Shown: in pieces, positions 28,336 to 38,545 of the stretch
How positions within the stretch are numbered: the first letter of the stretch is position 1
How the letters are laid out: every line of letters begins with the position of its first letter
DNA from: Flectonema sp. DT1601
Lineage: Eukaryota; Euglenozoa; Diplonemea; Diplonemida; Diplonemidae
Length of the DNA: 64,000 nt
Direction: 5' to 3'
Assembly (NCBI GenBank): GCA_964019425.1
Contig: OZ025858.1
Coordinates: forward strand, 62,001-126,000
Translations under genes and position numbers: made by a program
The notes under the pieces: model-generated
Database searches by the model: none
The model's input: only the letters and a program-made list of their open reading frames with translations
What the model was told of the DNA's origin: nothing

Positions 28336-28847
28336 TATCTCTTACGCTGCCTGCTTTGTTCATGTGGTGGATGGGTCGTCACTTGTATCTCTTCTTACTT
28401 GGTGGTTATTCAGCCACCGTGGGCTTCCAGAGATTTTGACTTCCCTGACTTCAATATATTAATAGTCGTCACACGGAATAGTAAACCAGGAGAGTTAGTG
28501 CCCCTGACGTAGAATCAGATACACAACAAAAGACAACTTATATTCGACGTCACTTCTAAAGACAACTGGTTTTCTTAGCTGGCATTCCAGCTGACAAGAA
28601 AGGGCAAAAGACCTGTACTACTATGTATTATGATTTGTGTTCTTTTTTTTTTTATGTGGAATTTTTTGTGATTAAAAAAAGGTGAATGTGAAGCAGCGCT
28701 CTTACCTCCTTTTTTTTTTTTTTTGGTGTTTTTTTTAATTTATTTGAAAAAATTAAAATTAAAAAATTAATTCTCAGCAGTCAGAGAAACGAAACTCTGT
28801 TGATGTGGATTGTCTCACCTGGTGTCTGCAAACAAATTCATTTTTTT

Positions 28848-28960
28848 TTTTTTTGCATTTAACAAGTATTGTAAGAACGAAAAAGAATGTTGGCAGCACA
28901 CGTAAACCTCCTTTAGCTTTATCAGTTTAAGTCGGTTCACGGTTTCGTGCACAAACAAAT
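28848..28960 (+). repeat. Repeat family D, copy 3
   Basis: Copy of 25586-25690. It ends a few bases before a long palindrome. Confidence 0.7.
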
Positions 28961-28963
28961 ATA

Positions 28964-29041
28964 ATTATAGTAGAGTTTTTTAGTAATTAATCAGACTTCA
29001 AGGAAGTCAATGATTAATTACTAAAAAAACTCTACTATAAT
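28964..29041. repeat. 78-bp near-perfect palindrome
   Basis: ATTATAGTAGAGTTTTTTAG ... CTAAAAAAACTCTACTATAAT, with the inner arms GACTTC-AAG-GAAGTC. The arms differ by about one inserted A and a two-base bulge. It could be a foldback element or a long RNA hairpin. Confidence 0.8.
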
Positions 29042-29320
29042 ACGATTAATTCATATGGGCTTTTTGTATTAATTGGGAGAGGGGGAGAAGAAATTGCTTA
29101 TGTTGACACATAATTCAGCACTCAAAACAATTTTAGTTATCATCGCGTAGGGCATCACTCTATGATGAATGACAGTTGAGAGTTGAAACATGTCACATTA
29201 CCGCCCAATGTTATATTTAATTCCAATTGATTGCTTTTTTGTTGTGTACGGCATCCAAGTGCACCAGCAGAAAAATACAACTTGAAAAATATCAATTCTG
29301 AGCAGCAATGTTAGTGTGGT

Positions 29321-29417
29321 GGAAAATACTACTGCGTGGAAAAATTAGTGCAGTTTTTTTTTTTTTTGCAGATTTGGAAATTAGTGCGGTTTTTTTCCCC
29401 ACGCAGTAATATTTTCC
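29321..29417. mobile_element. 97-bp inverted-repeat mini-element
   Basis: Ends are 19-bp inverted repeats, GGAAAATACTACTGCGTGG and CCACGCAGTAATATTTTCC, with one mismatch. Inside, AAATTAGTGC(A/G)GTTTTTT is repeated directly. It resembles a tiny MITE, but no clear target duplication is seen. Confidence 0.5.
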
Positions 29418-29545
29418 AGTTGCTAACTAAATAACTTTCCACCCTCTCCCCCCTTCTTTTGACTGATGACTAATACTAACTAAATACATATCCATGTTGA
29501 CGTGATCCCTTGGCTGAGAAGGGCAAACGCGATGAGTAGAACAGG

Positions 29546-29680
29546 CCTGACACCGCAGTGTCCTCCTTGCCTTCTTCGCTGAAGAGGCCGCTGGGTAAGG
29601 GGGAACGGTCCGAAGAAAGCTTATTTAATCTCAGCCCGAAACCAACCATTATTTGTTTGTTGTCCTACGAACTTTTGCAT
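29546..29680 (+). repeat. Repeat family B, copy 2
   Basis: Copy of 25020-25150 with the same CTTTCTTCG-type 5' arm changed to CCTTCTTCG, and CGAAGAAAG kept. Confidence 0.65.
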
Positions 29681-29942
29681 TTGATTGAATTTTCCCGCCC
29701 TCTTTCCTCCTTTTGACTGATAACCATCAATACTAACTTACTAAATAGATATTATTATAGTCTCTCACTATTTGGTTATCGATCGCAGCGATTTAAGAAA
29801 TGTTAGCATTTCGTGAGATTCTTGAGTGAGGTTATCGACGACACTTTAAATAATTATTTTTACTAAAGTACAAACTCAACATTAAATATATCAAAATGGT
29901 ACCAATGGAACGTCGATAAGTAGTTTTGTAAGAACGATCAAA

Positions 29943-30017
29943 TTAATATTAATTTTGTTTTTTAATACTCTAAAGTTGTTACTGTTTTTACATTGTCAAA
30001 GTTTCACTCCCCTACAG
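29943..30017 (+). promoter_or_regulatory. Motif J and probable trans-splice acceptor
   Basis: Third copy of motif J, followed at once by CTCCCCTACAG, with AG at 30016-30017. The next gene starts 43 nt downstream. If motif J supports splicing, this is the copy that shows it. Confidence 0.45.
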
Positions 30018-30060
30018 GAATTCGAGCAAAACAAAAGAGTGCATCGAAGCAAATGACCAA

Positions 30061-31149
30061 ATGAAAGGAAAATACACTGTTGGTGGGTATAGAGAAAGGG
30101 AAATATGTACCCCGGCTCGGCAAGTTAGCAACCCGCATTCACAGTCGCAGGTGACGCAATTGAGAACTGGCGGTGTTGGTTTTCAGGAAGCAGTCGTCTC
30201 TCCGAGAGGTGGATATGTAGCTCAGCCGTCTTTTCAAAGTGCTATTCGAAATCATCAACAGAGGGATGCGCTGAGAGCTATTTATCATCACCCAAATCCT
30301 ATTCATGAGACTCCAGTGATAGAACAAATACAAAAGATGAGATCTCAGAACACAATTAATCATAAGCAACATTCTACTCCTTACTTGAATGATACTTCTC
30401 ATTATTATCACCAGGAACCACAAGCTAGTCTTGTGGAACAGACACAACCAAGACCAGTTACCCTCGCTGGGCTTGTGCAACAAGCTGGAATTCAACAAAG
30501 TCAACAAACAGGTAGACCTCATGGAATTAGACGATTTGATACAACTCCATCACAATCTGTTATGAAGGCTGGACTGTTTCAATTAGGAACTGGAGCTTCA
30601 CCAAAACTAACACAACCGTCACAAACACAATCAACTCCAGCCAGACATCAGTCAACTACACCTATTCATCTGCCAACTGAAACTATTTCGATTAGACAAC
30701 CCGTCTCTACAGCAACTGTCCTGACTACTGATTTTGGGTACCAAACTCCTCATCGATTGAGTGGAAACCTTCCGAGAGACGAGGAGATGGATGAACTAAA
30801 AATCCGCTGCTTTGAAGCGGAGAGTCGGTCGGACAAATTGGAAAAGAAGATGGCGGAATTAGAAAAGGAAAACAAGATGCTGGTCGCAGCCCTGAAGGCA
30901 ATCGAAGACAACCACATCAGAAGAGAAGCTGAACGACTAGTGCAGCAGAATAGTGAAATTGATACTAACCAAAATACATTAAAAACTGGACTCAAAGCGT
31001 CTTCAGAGACAAACTGGTCACAAATGATGAACTCAATCTCCTCATCTCAGGAGTCGATGCTGCAATCACTCGAATTGAAATCGAACCTTTCCAAAAAGAT
31101 TGGAAGTCACAAAACTGATGTGAGCAGATCAAATCCATCTTCCGACTGA
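30061..31149 (+). CDS. Unknown Gln/Thr-rich protein with a C-terminal coiled coil
   Basis: 362 residues, one exon. Residues 1-235 are poor in hydrophobics and rich in Gln, Thr, Pro, Ser and His (likely disordered). Residues about 241-300 form a coiled coil (EEMDELKIRCFEAESRSDKL, KKMAELEKENKMLVAALKAI). The tail is Ser-rich. An out-of-frame ATG eight bases before the start opens a three-codon frame. I do not recognise a family; the architecture would suit a cytoskeletal or basal-body scaffold, but that is a guess. Confidence 0.7.
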   Translation: MKGKYTVGGYREREICTPARQVSNPHSQSQVTQLRTGGVGFQEAVVSPRGGYVAQPSFQSAIRNHQQRDALRAIYHHPNPIHETPVIEQIQKMRSQNTINHKQHSTPYLNDTSHYYHQEPQASLVEQTQPRPVTLAGLVQQAGIQQSQQTGRPHGIRRFDTTPSQSVMKAGLFQLGTGASPKLTQPSQTQSTPARHQSTTPIHLPTETISIRQPVSTATVLTTDFGYQTPHRLSGNLPRDEEMDELKIRCFEAESRSDKLEKKMAELEKENKMLVAALKAIEDNHIRREAERLVQQNSEIDTNQNTLKTGLKASSETNWSQMMNSISSSQESMLQSLELKSNLSKKIGSHKTDVSRSNPSSD

Positions 31150-31183
31150 AAGGCTGGACTATGAATTTGATTAACTAGCCAGT

Positions 31184-31295
31184 CCTTTCACTTTGAGCTT
31201 CTTTATGTGAAGTGAAGGTGATGAAAAGAAATCGATCCTTGCGGTCAGATGCTTATCAAATAATATCACCATTCATCTTATCTGCAAAAGGTCTT
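31184..31295 (+). ncRNA. Hairpin family L, copy 1
   Basis: CCTTTCACTTTGAGCTTCTT then ATGTGAAGTGAAGG; TTCACTT (31187-31193) pairs with AAGTGAA (31210-31216). It is followed by GGTCAGATGC and TATCTGCA blocks. It resembles 55016-55132. Confidence 0.35.
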
Positions 31296-31700
31296 TTTTG
31301 GTTTGTTAAGTAGAATGACAGAGTGAGTGCTGTATGAATATTTTCGTCTTAAAGACGTCATGAAGCACTTGTGACCCAACCACAATGCAGTTTGGTGTCA
31401 ACACTTACTTATCTTACAGGAAGGTAGACAGTTTTGGTTCTTAGTGAGGCACACTACTGTAAATAAGTTTCTTCTTGCGTTTATGTTTTCTGATATCCCT
31501 CTGCATTCCCCGTAGAATTTCAACTCGTAGATTGAATATTATTATGTAGTATTTTTATTTATTTATCAGTTTTGAGTTTTTTTTCTTCTGTCACCATTTT
31601 TTCTCTTCTTTTTTTAAAAAAAAAAAATAGATTGCGCTATTATCGTTTATGTTAATATGATACAATACAGTTGGTGTTTTTTCGAATTTTAAACTTTAAA
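31296..31700. other. Spacer between the coiled-coil gene and the cyclin
   Basis: A/T-rich, no gene. It contains GATACAATACAG at about 31659, a block shared with repeat family C. Confidence 0.4.
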
Positions 31701-31719
31701 TTTCCCCCCCTTTTGTCAG
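31701..31719 (+). promoter_or_regulatory. Pyrimidine tract and AG, probable acceptor for the cyclin gene
   Basis: TTTCCCCCCCTTTTGTCAG ends in AG at 31718-31719, 56 nt before the ATG. Confidence 0.5.
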
Positions 31720-31774
31720 AAGGATTTAAAAACCTTAAAAAAAAACTTTTAAAACAAAAAAAAAAACTAATATC

Positions 31775-32230
31775 ATGGCTGACACCGTTATCGCCCAGAT
31801 GCTTGTAAAGCTTGCAAAGTCGAATGATGAAAAGATGAGTTCCGAGGATGCTACTTTTTATGATGCTGTCACCATCCCTTCAGTTGGTATTTTAGACATG
31901 ATCAAAAGATGGATGAAGTTTTCTCGTACTCCGAATGAAGTTATTATTATCGCTGCTATTTACATTGATAGAGCCAGTAGTAAGGGACTTCTTGTGACTT
32001 CACACTCAGTTCACAGAGTTTTGTTGTCTGCTTTGGTTGTTGCTTCAAAATATCACTGTGATCGTGTTCACGGTAATTCTCACTACGCGAAGGTAGGAGG
32101 TGTAGCTGCGAGTGAATTAAATAGACTTGAGTCGACATTCATTCAGGACATGGACTGGGACCTCTTTGTTAAACCATCAGAGTTCGAATCTGTCTGTAAG
32201 AACCTCAGCGGTCTTATCCGCACTAAGTAG
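31775..32230 (+). CDS. PHO80-type (P-type) cyclin
   Basis: 151 residues, essentially one cyclin box. Matching blocks are VIIIAAIYIDRAS, VHRVLLSALVVASKYH, SHYAKVGGVAASELNRLEST and DMDWDLFVKPSEFE, the pattern of PHO80/CYC2-like cyclins that bind a cyclin-dependent kinase. In kinetoplastids such short cyclins act in G1 progression and morphology. No extra regulatory domain is present. Its function in cell cycle or nutrient response is inferred from the family. Confidence 0.85.
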   Translation: MADTVIAQMLVKLAKSNDEKMSSEDATFYDAVTIPSVGILDMIKRWMKFSRTPNEVIIIAAIYIDRASSKGLLVTSHSVHRVLLSALVVASKYHCDRVHGNSHYAKVGGVAASELNRLESTFIQDMDWDLFVKPSEFESVCKNLSGLIRTK

Positions 32231-33183
32231 TTCTACAGCCGGTCAACCCGCAGTGTTTGCGGTCATAATTTTCCATTCAATCGCTGAAATTTTTAACTAC
32301 TCAAAAACCGTTCTAACTATTCACGATGAGGCACTCACTAGATGATTATGGGAAAAAAAAAATTAAAATAAAAAAAAATAAATAATATAGTTCTTTGATG
32401 CAGCTTGACTCCACTCTTAGCATTAGGGAGCTTACTTATTGTTTTTTTTTTTTTTTTTTTTTGTTTTTTTTTCTTGCTCCTTTGTCGGTTTTTGATGGTT
32501 ATTATGAGCTCAGTATGATGGTGGGATTTGACCCAAGCAACTCTTATCAGTGACGATATTTATCCCAAAAAAATAAAAAAAAATTTAATGATGTTACTTG
32601 TTTTTCTTTTTTTTGGAAACAAAAAAAAAAAAAAAATTAAAAAAAATAACTCATTAAATGATCGTTAATGATTTTTGTGTATAGTACTACCTGCTTTCTC
32701 TGTTTGTGTTTACAACGCAAATCTAAAGAGCATCAGTATCAACTTAATTCGAAAAAAAAAAAAAAAAATTAAAAAAAAATTTTGGGGGAGTTTCGAATCG
32801 ACTGGAAAAGTGAGAGCCTTGCTTTTATTTTTTGCGAAATCCCCTTTTCTAGTACTCGATATATTCCAAAAAAAAATTTTTAATCTTTGAGTTTGGTATG
32901 TATTTCCGACTCATGCAAAACTTGTCTATTATTGTTGTCACTTCTCTGCTTCTATCTGACTCGAACACTTGGCTAGTTATTTCTTTTGCAACGAGCCGTG
33001 TTGCCGAGGAGGCGGAGAAGAGCGAAAAAAAAAAAAAAAAAAAAAAAAAAAAACACTTATGTAGAGAATGTTGCTATGGCTCCCCATACTCCTTGTTTTT
33101 TCGCTAATCTTTTTATTCTTTTGAAAAGCGAAGGAGTGGATACCCAGGCAAGGCACATCTCTCAAAATTTGATCTTTTGATGA

Positions 33184-33214
<31 letters not shown>

Positions 33215-36129
33215 AATATCATTTTCCATGTGTTTTGTTGCGAGCACACCTCGACATTTAAGTCGCGCAACTGACCCGTTTCCTTACGAACTGGGAATTG
33301 TTGTGAGTGTTAGCAAGGTTCTATTGCAAACAAACTTGCTCACAAAATAATAACAGTATTTCGATAATTGCACAGTGAAAAAAAAAAAACTCTTTCAGTT
33401 TTTTTTTTTTTTCTGTTTCTATTTTTTTTTTATATTTTTTCTTTATTTATGTTTGATCCCGCAAGTTGAAAAAAAATAAATAAAAAAAAAGAGCCCTCTA
33501 CGATGTATTTTTTTTTAAAAAATCGAAATGGAACCTATTTTTTTTAAAAAAAAGATTATTTCTAATGCACCTGTAGTAAAGTCAGCCGAATTATTTTGCC
33601 AGTCGAGCTCAGAAGCCCTTTTTTTTTTTTTTTGTGGGGATTTGAGGGTTTTGTTGATGTTTCCTTGGCACATTCAAGTCTGCTTTAGTTTGGTCGCACT
33701 TCTATTTTTGTGGAATAAAAAAAAAAAAAAAAAAAAAAGCTCCCGTCGTGGGTTTTATCTTTTCACTATATTTTTTTTTTGTTTTGTTTTTTTTTCCCCC
33801 ACCAAGCAAAAAACTCGCAAATTGAATCTGCGTCCCCAATCTTGTTGCACTCCCATCGAATGCAAGTAGAAATCGTAAAATGGTGGTAGCCATTTTTTAA
33901 GAAAAGAAAAGAAAAGAAAGAATAGTCCCTTCCCCAATCACTCACTCCCACCGGAAAAAGAACTGAATTAAAAAAAAAAAAATCAAAATAGAAAAAAAAA
34001 AAATATCCAGTAATACTTTTGTTTCTACCCCTACTCCTGGCAAGTTCAATTCCCTCCCCGAAGTTTTTTTTTTTTTTTTTTGGCAATTTCCGTTTGTTGA
34101 ATCGTGGGATGATTAAGACACTTTTTTTTTTCTATCAAAACTTTGTTGTACCCCCTCCTCTCTGTAGGACTATATAGGTATATTTCTAGAAGTGCGTGTG
34201 TTTTTTTTTCTTTCTATTTGAGAATCTTTCAGCTCAACTTTGTACGTGATGAGTTTAGTCGACGCAATCAAAAACCAACGCTATTTTGTCAAAATCTTTC
34301 TTAATTATTATTAAATGAAATAGATGACTTGCCCGCGTTGTTAATTTTGATGTGCTTTTTCCTACTAATCTAACTGCCTTTACGAGCTTAGGTCTCGATT
34401 GCTTCTCTCTATTTTCTTTTTTTTTATAATTTTTTCTTTTTCCCTTTTATGTTGTTTTCGTGGAGTAACAATGAAATGGGGACAATGTCGCTATTTTTAC
34501 CCTTATCAGTGAGGTGTCGATAATTTCTTGTCCACTCGCGCTTTTCTTCTGAACTGAAGAGATGCGTGAAGTAGTTTTTGGCACTAATATACTCTCTGTT
34601 GGAAAAGATTATTATAATTTTTTTTTTAAATATTTTTTTCTTTTTTTTTATACATTGCTCGTTTTCCAGATCATGGTTTTCTTTTGTTCTGGTGGAGCCT
34701 TTCTTTTTTTTTTTTTTGTCATTTTATTATATTTCTCTATAATACATTTATCTTTTAACTGAACTTTTTTTTTTAATTTTTATTATATCGGCACTTCAAT
34801 TTCCGCTAATTGGGAGTCATGCCTTTTAATTTTTTTTTTTTTTCCCTCTCCGTTACACTCTGTGTTCTCTTTCGAGTAATAAACAACTGAAGAATTTCTT
34901 TTTTTTTTTTGAGATTTCTTTTTTTGTTGTTGTTCGAGTTGTTTACCAATATGCACAAGTAGAAATCTGTGCCACAAGTCCCAGCGGCTGTTTATTTTGG
35001 TAGACTGTAGATGGGCTTCGAAGCGTCTCATGGGCAACGAAGTTAAAAATTATTTCCTCTCCCTCCTTCCCTTCTGGGGAGGGAAAAAAAAGAAAAAAAA
35101 AAAAAAGAAAAGCAACGCAGTGTCGACCCTGTCTCTCTCTCCAAGTGTATTGCTTGTGGACCTGGAAGGGGGTTACTTTGCCTTTGTTTTTTCTTTTAAT
35201 CCTTGCCCTTCCCTTTTAGCACGAGTTTGTTGACCTCGTAATTGGTCGTTCTCGAAGTTAAATTGGGACGAAAAATCTTCTGCCTGGACTCATCAAGCTT
35301 TAGAAAACAAGTTCGAGCTGGCGTTATATTGCTCGCCATCTACTTACCAGATTGATTCAGGTCTCGTTCTCTTTGTTTCTACAAGTTGGAGTCCACATCT
35401 CCTGAACTTAAGAATCGCCGTTTCACAATGGACGGAAGGTTTCAGTCGGGTAGATGTTTATCTCATAATTTCCCCTCTTCCCTTCTCCCTTTTCTTTTTT
35501 GTTTTTTTATTATTACCGCATTAGCACTCAAAGAAGTATTTCTTCAGAGTATTAAGATGCCTCGCAGCAGTTTATTATGCTCGCATGCGATTGTTTGACT
35601 GTTGTGTTGTCGTTCACGTTATAAGGTTTTCAAAAAAAAAGGAACTGTGAAATCATAACAACAAAACAAATCACGATACAGACTCTTTTTCGTTACTGAA
35701 TAAGGTTCTTATTATAGTGGTTTAGCGCGATTTAGCTATTCTAAAACTACTACGACGTGTAATTATTATTATTATTATTATTATTATTTTTTTCTTGCCT
35801 GCTTTTGACTTGTATGTGTGTGTTGTGTGTTTTCTTTTTTTTTGGGATTTTTTTTTTTTTTTTTTTTGACTTTTTTAGTTTTTTCGAATCGAGTAGTTCC
35901 TTCAAAAGAACAAAATGTAGAAGCAACCGTCTGGTTGTGAAAAGGAGGCGTACAGGACACCCAGACTTCCTGCTATAAATATTAATCTGTCGGCTGTGCC
36001 AACTAGGACAGTCAAAAAAAAAAAAATAAATAAATAACTCTATTCCCTTGTAAGAGGGTGGGTACGTTTATGAGCACAAGTGTTAAAGACCAAGTCCTTT
36101 TTATTAATATTTCCTTCCTAGTGTAACCA

Positions 36130-36196
36130 GCTATCGATTACATCCACCTGTTTGCTGTGAGTAACCCTCTCCTGATACTCTCTTAATACGCAAACT
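36130..36196 (+). ncRNA. Hairpin family G, diverged copy
   Basis: AGCTATCGATTACATCCACC precedes a hairpin with stem GTTTGC (36150-36155) and GCAAAC (36190-36195). It encloses GTGAGTAACCCTC, the conserved block of family G. Confidence 0.3.
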
Positions 36197-37699
36197 CTGT
36201 GGCTATCATGCGCTGGTGGTAAGTAGAGCGGTGAACGGTATGAGCCTCTTGGTGAAATCAGAATTTATTTGGTTTCATTTTTTTTCCCCCCCCTTTCTTT
36301 CCCCTCTTCACCTGCATTTTTTTTTTTCACCGAAGTACTTTAGTTAATTTTTATTGTTTTCGTCACTTCACTTATCCTCCTATAACTACCCAACAAATAA
36401 AAAGCTCGTGAAAGCTAACATTCTTTCCTTCGATTATCCGTGTGAAGTATGTATTTTAATGTAGTTTATTTGGAAATTCGATTTATGCTGATGTGATGTG
36501 ATGTGATGTCCATAGGCTCAGTCATTTGTTTAAAATTTAAGATTTTAAAAAAAAAGAAAAAAAAATATTAATGTGTAAAAACTGTAGACAAACAATTAAA
36601 AAAAAAAAAAAAAAAAAAAGCATAAAAAAGATAAGTCTATTTTCCCTCCCTTTTCCTTCCCCTTTTTCTTTAGTCCATTGTTGTGAAATAAAGATACCCA
36701 ATACCCTCACTAAGCAGTTTTTTCAAAGAAACCGCTTTCCTGCTTTGCGTTTATACTCATCAAAAGCATTCCAGTTTTTTGCCAATCAGCTCCCTGGTTT
36801 CCAGGAAGTGCTGTTTGTTTCGGAAAACTAATTATTAATTACAGATTACTGTTTGAAGAAATAGGGAAATTAAAAAAAAAAAGAATGAAAATGAAAAATA
36901 AAAAAAACATAAAAAAAAAAAAGATAAGAGAACCAAAAAAAAAAAAAACAAAAAAAAAAACGAAGAACTAGTCTTTTTTTTGCCTCCTTAGGAGTGTTAT
37001 CACAATACACGTTGGTCGATTCTTTTTTGTCTTTTTTTTTTTTTTAAAATGCTCGTCTTGCTTGCTTTATTAAGGTATCGTACCATCAGACAAGAGAGTT
37101 AAGACTCTCTTCCAAAATGGTTACAAATTGTCAGATTATCTTCTTCTTCCTTGAACGATATCTGTTTCTCAAAGCCTTTCGAGTGATCGACTTGATTCTC
37201 GTCGTCCTTCTTCTGATGGAACAGTCAAGGCAGCTACACAAGAACGAATTTAAATATATAAAAAAAAAAAAACTCTTTTTTTTTATTTTTTATTATAGTT
37301 ATACCTTGGATGAGAGAGGGTGATTTATTATTAAAAAACAAAAAAAAAAGGAGAAGAGACTCTTCCCGAAGTCATATCGAGATGGATGGTTGTCCTGCGA
37401 CCATATCTCTTTGAACTGAAAAAAAAAAAAAAAAAAAAAAAAAAAACGGATTACATGTCGATTTGGAGTCTTGAATTGTTGTTGACGGAGTTTGTACACA
37501 TCTTTTCTCTTTTTTGTTGTGTATTATTCTGTGGTTTGCTTGTTTGTTTGTATTCTCTCATTTTTTTTTCTTTTTTTTTTTTACAAAAAAACTGGTTAAG
37601 TGTTTGTCGATATTAAGTCTCGTTAGTTTGATATTCCGAGCCTACAGCCCCGTCAGCCTATACCGAAAACAATCTTAACAAAGATTGGATACTTGCGTT

Positions 37700-37775
37700 T
37701 CTGTTGCTTCGTAGTTCTATAGAGTTTACCCAATGCTCTATAGTTACTATCAGCGATGCGCACAATATGCAATGT
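37700..37775 (+). repeat. Repeat family I, copy 1
   Basis: TTGCTTCGTAGTTCTATAGAG ... CTCTATAGTTACTATCAGCGATGC. CTATAGAG pairs with CTCTATAG. A related block lies at 42498-42570. Confidence 0.35.
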
Positions 37776-38514
37776 AATACAACGTTGTTCCTGTTGTTTA
37801 ATTTGAATTATTGTTATGTTTCTTTCTTTCTTTTTTTTTTTTTTTTTTCCGCTACTGCAGTATTAGGGATATCTGAAAGAGCTACCCGGTTCTCTTTTTT
37901 GAGCATCTACTTAAACTGATATTTCGGTGGAATTATCATCATTTTTTAACTTTATTTTTTAATGAATTTGTTTCTTTTATTGTATTTGGTGTCCGGTTCT
38001 CCGAACATCCTCACGCAACGTAGACCTGCATGTGTTGAAGTAGCAAGCCGCTGTTTGCTTTCTTACCCTTCTCACAGCCAGATGAATCTGGTGCAGTTTG
38101 AACCCGGGTTTTTTTTTTTTTTTTTTTTAATAATAATTTGGTTTTGTAACCTGTTACGAGGCTAACAAGTAGACAGTAACGTGTCCCATCACGTAGTTTT
38201 TTTTTTTGCGAAGATTTAAAAAAAAAAAAAATACAAGGCTAGTTGCCATTGTTTTCCTATATCAGGCGCATTACTATAGTCGAGCTGACCAGCCTCTCCC
38301 ACGTGCCTTTTGTGAAGATCGAATAGCCGTTGAGGAGCTTAGCTCAATTTTGGTTCAGACTCGTAGCATTCAGTAGTTTAGTGTTTAAAAAAAAAAAAAA
38401 AATAATAATAAGAGAAAATAGCAATTCACAATCTTGGGGCTTAGCAGACGTGGTGTAGACAAACAACATGAGTATTCCTTCTTGTGAGTTGGTTATTGCA
38501 GTTAGAAGCGACGG

Positions 38515-38545
<31 letters not shown>

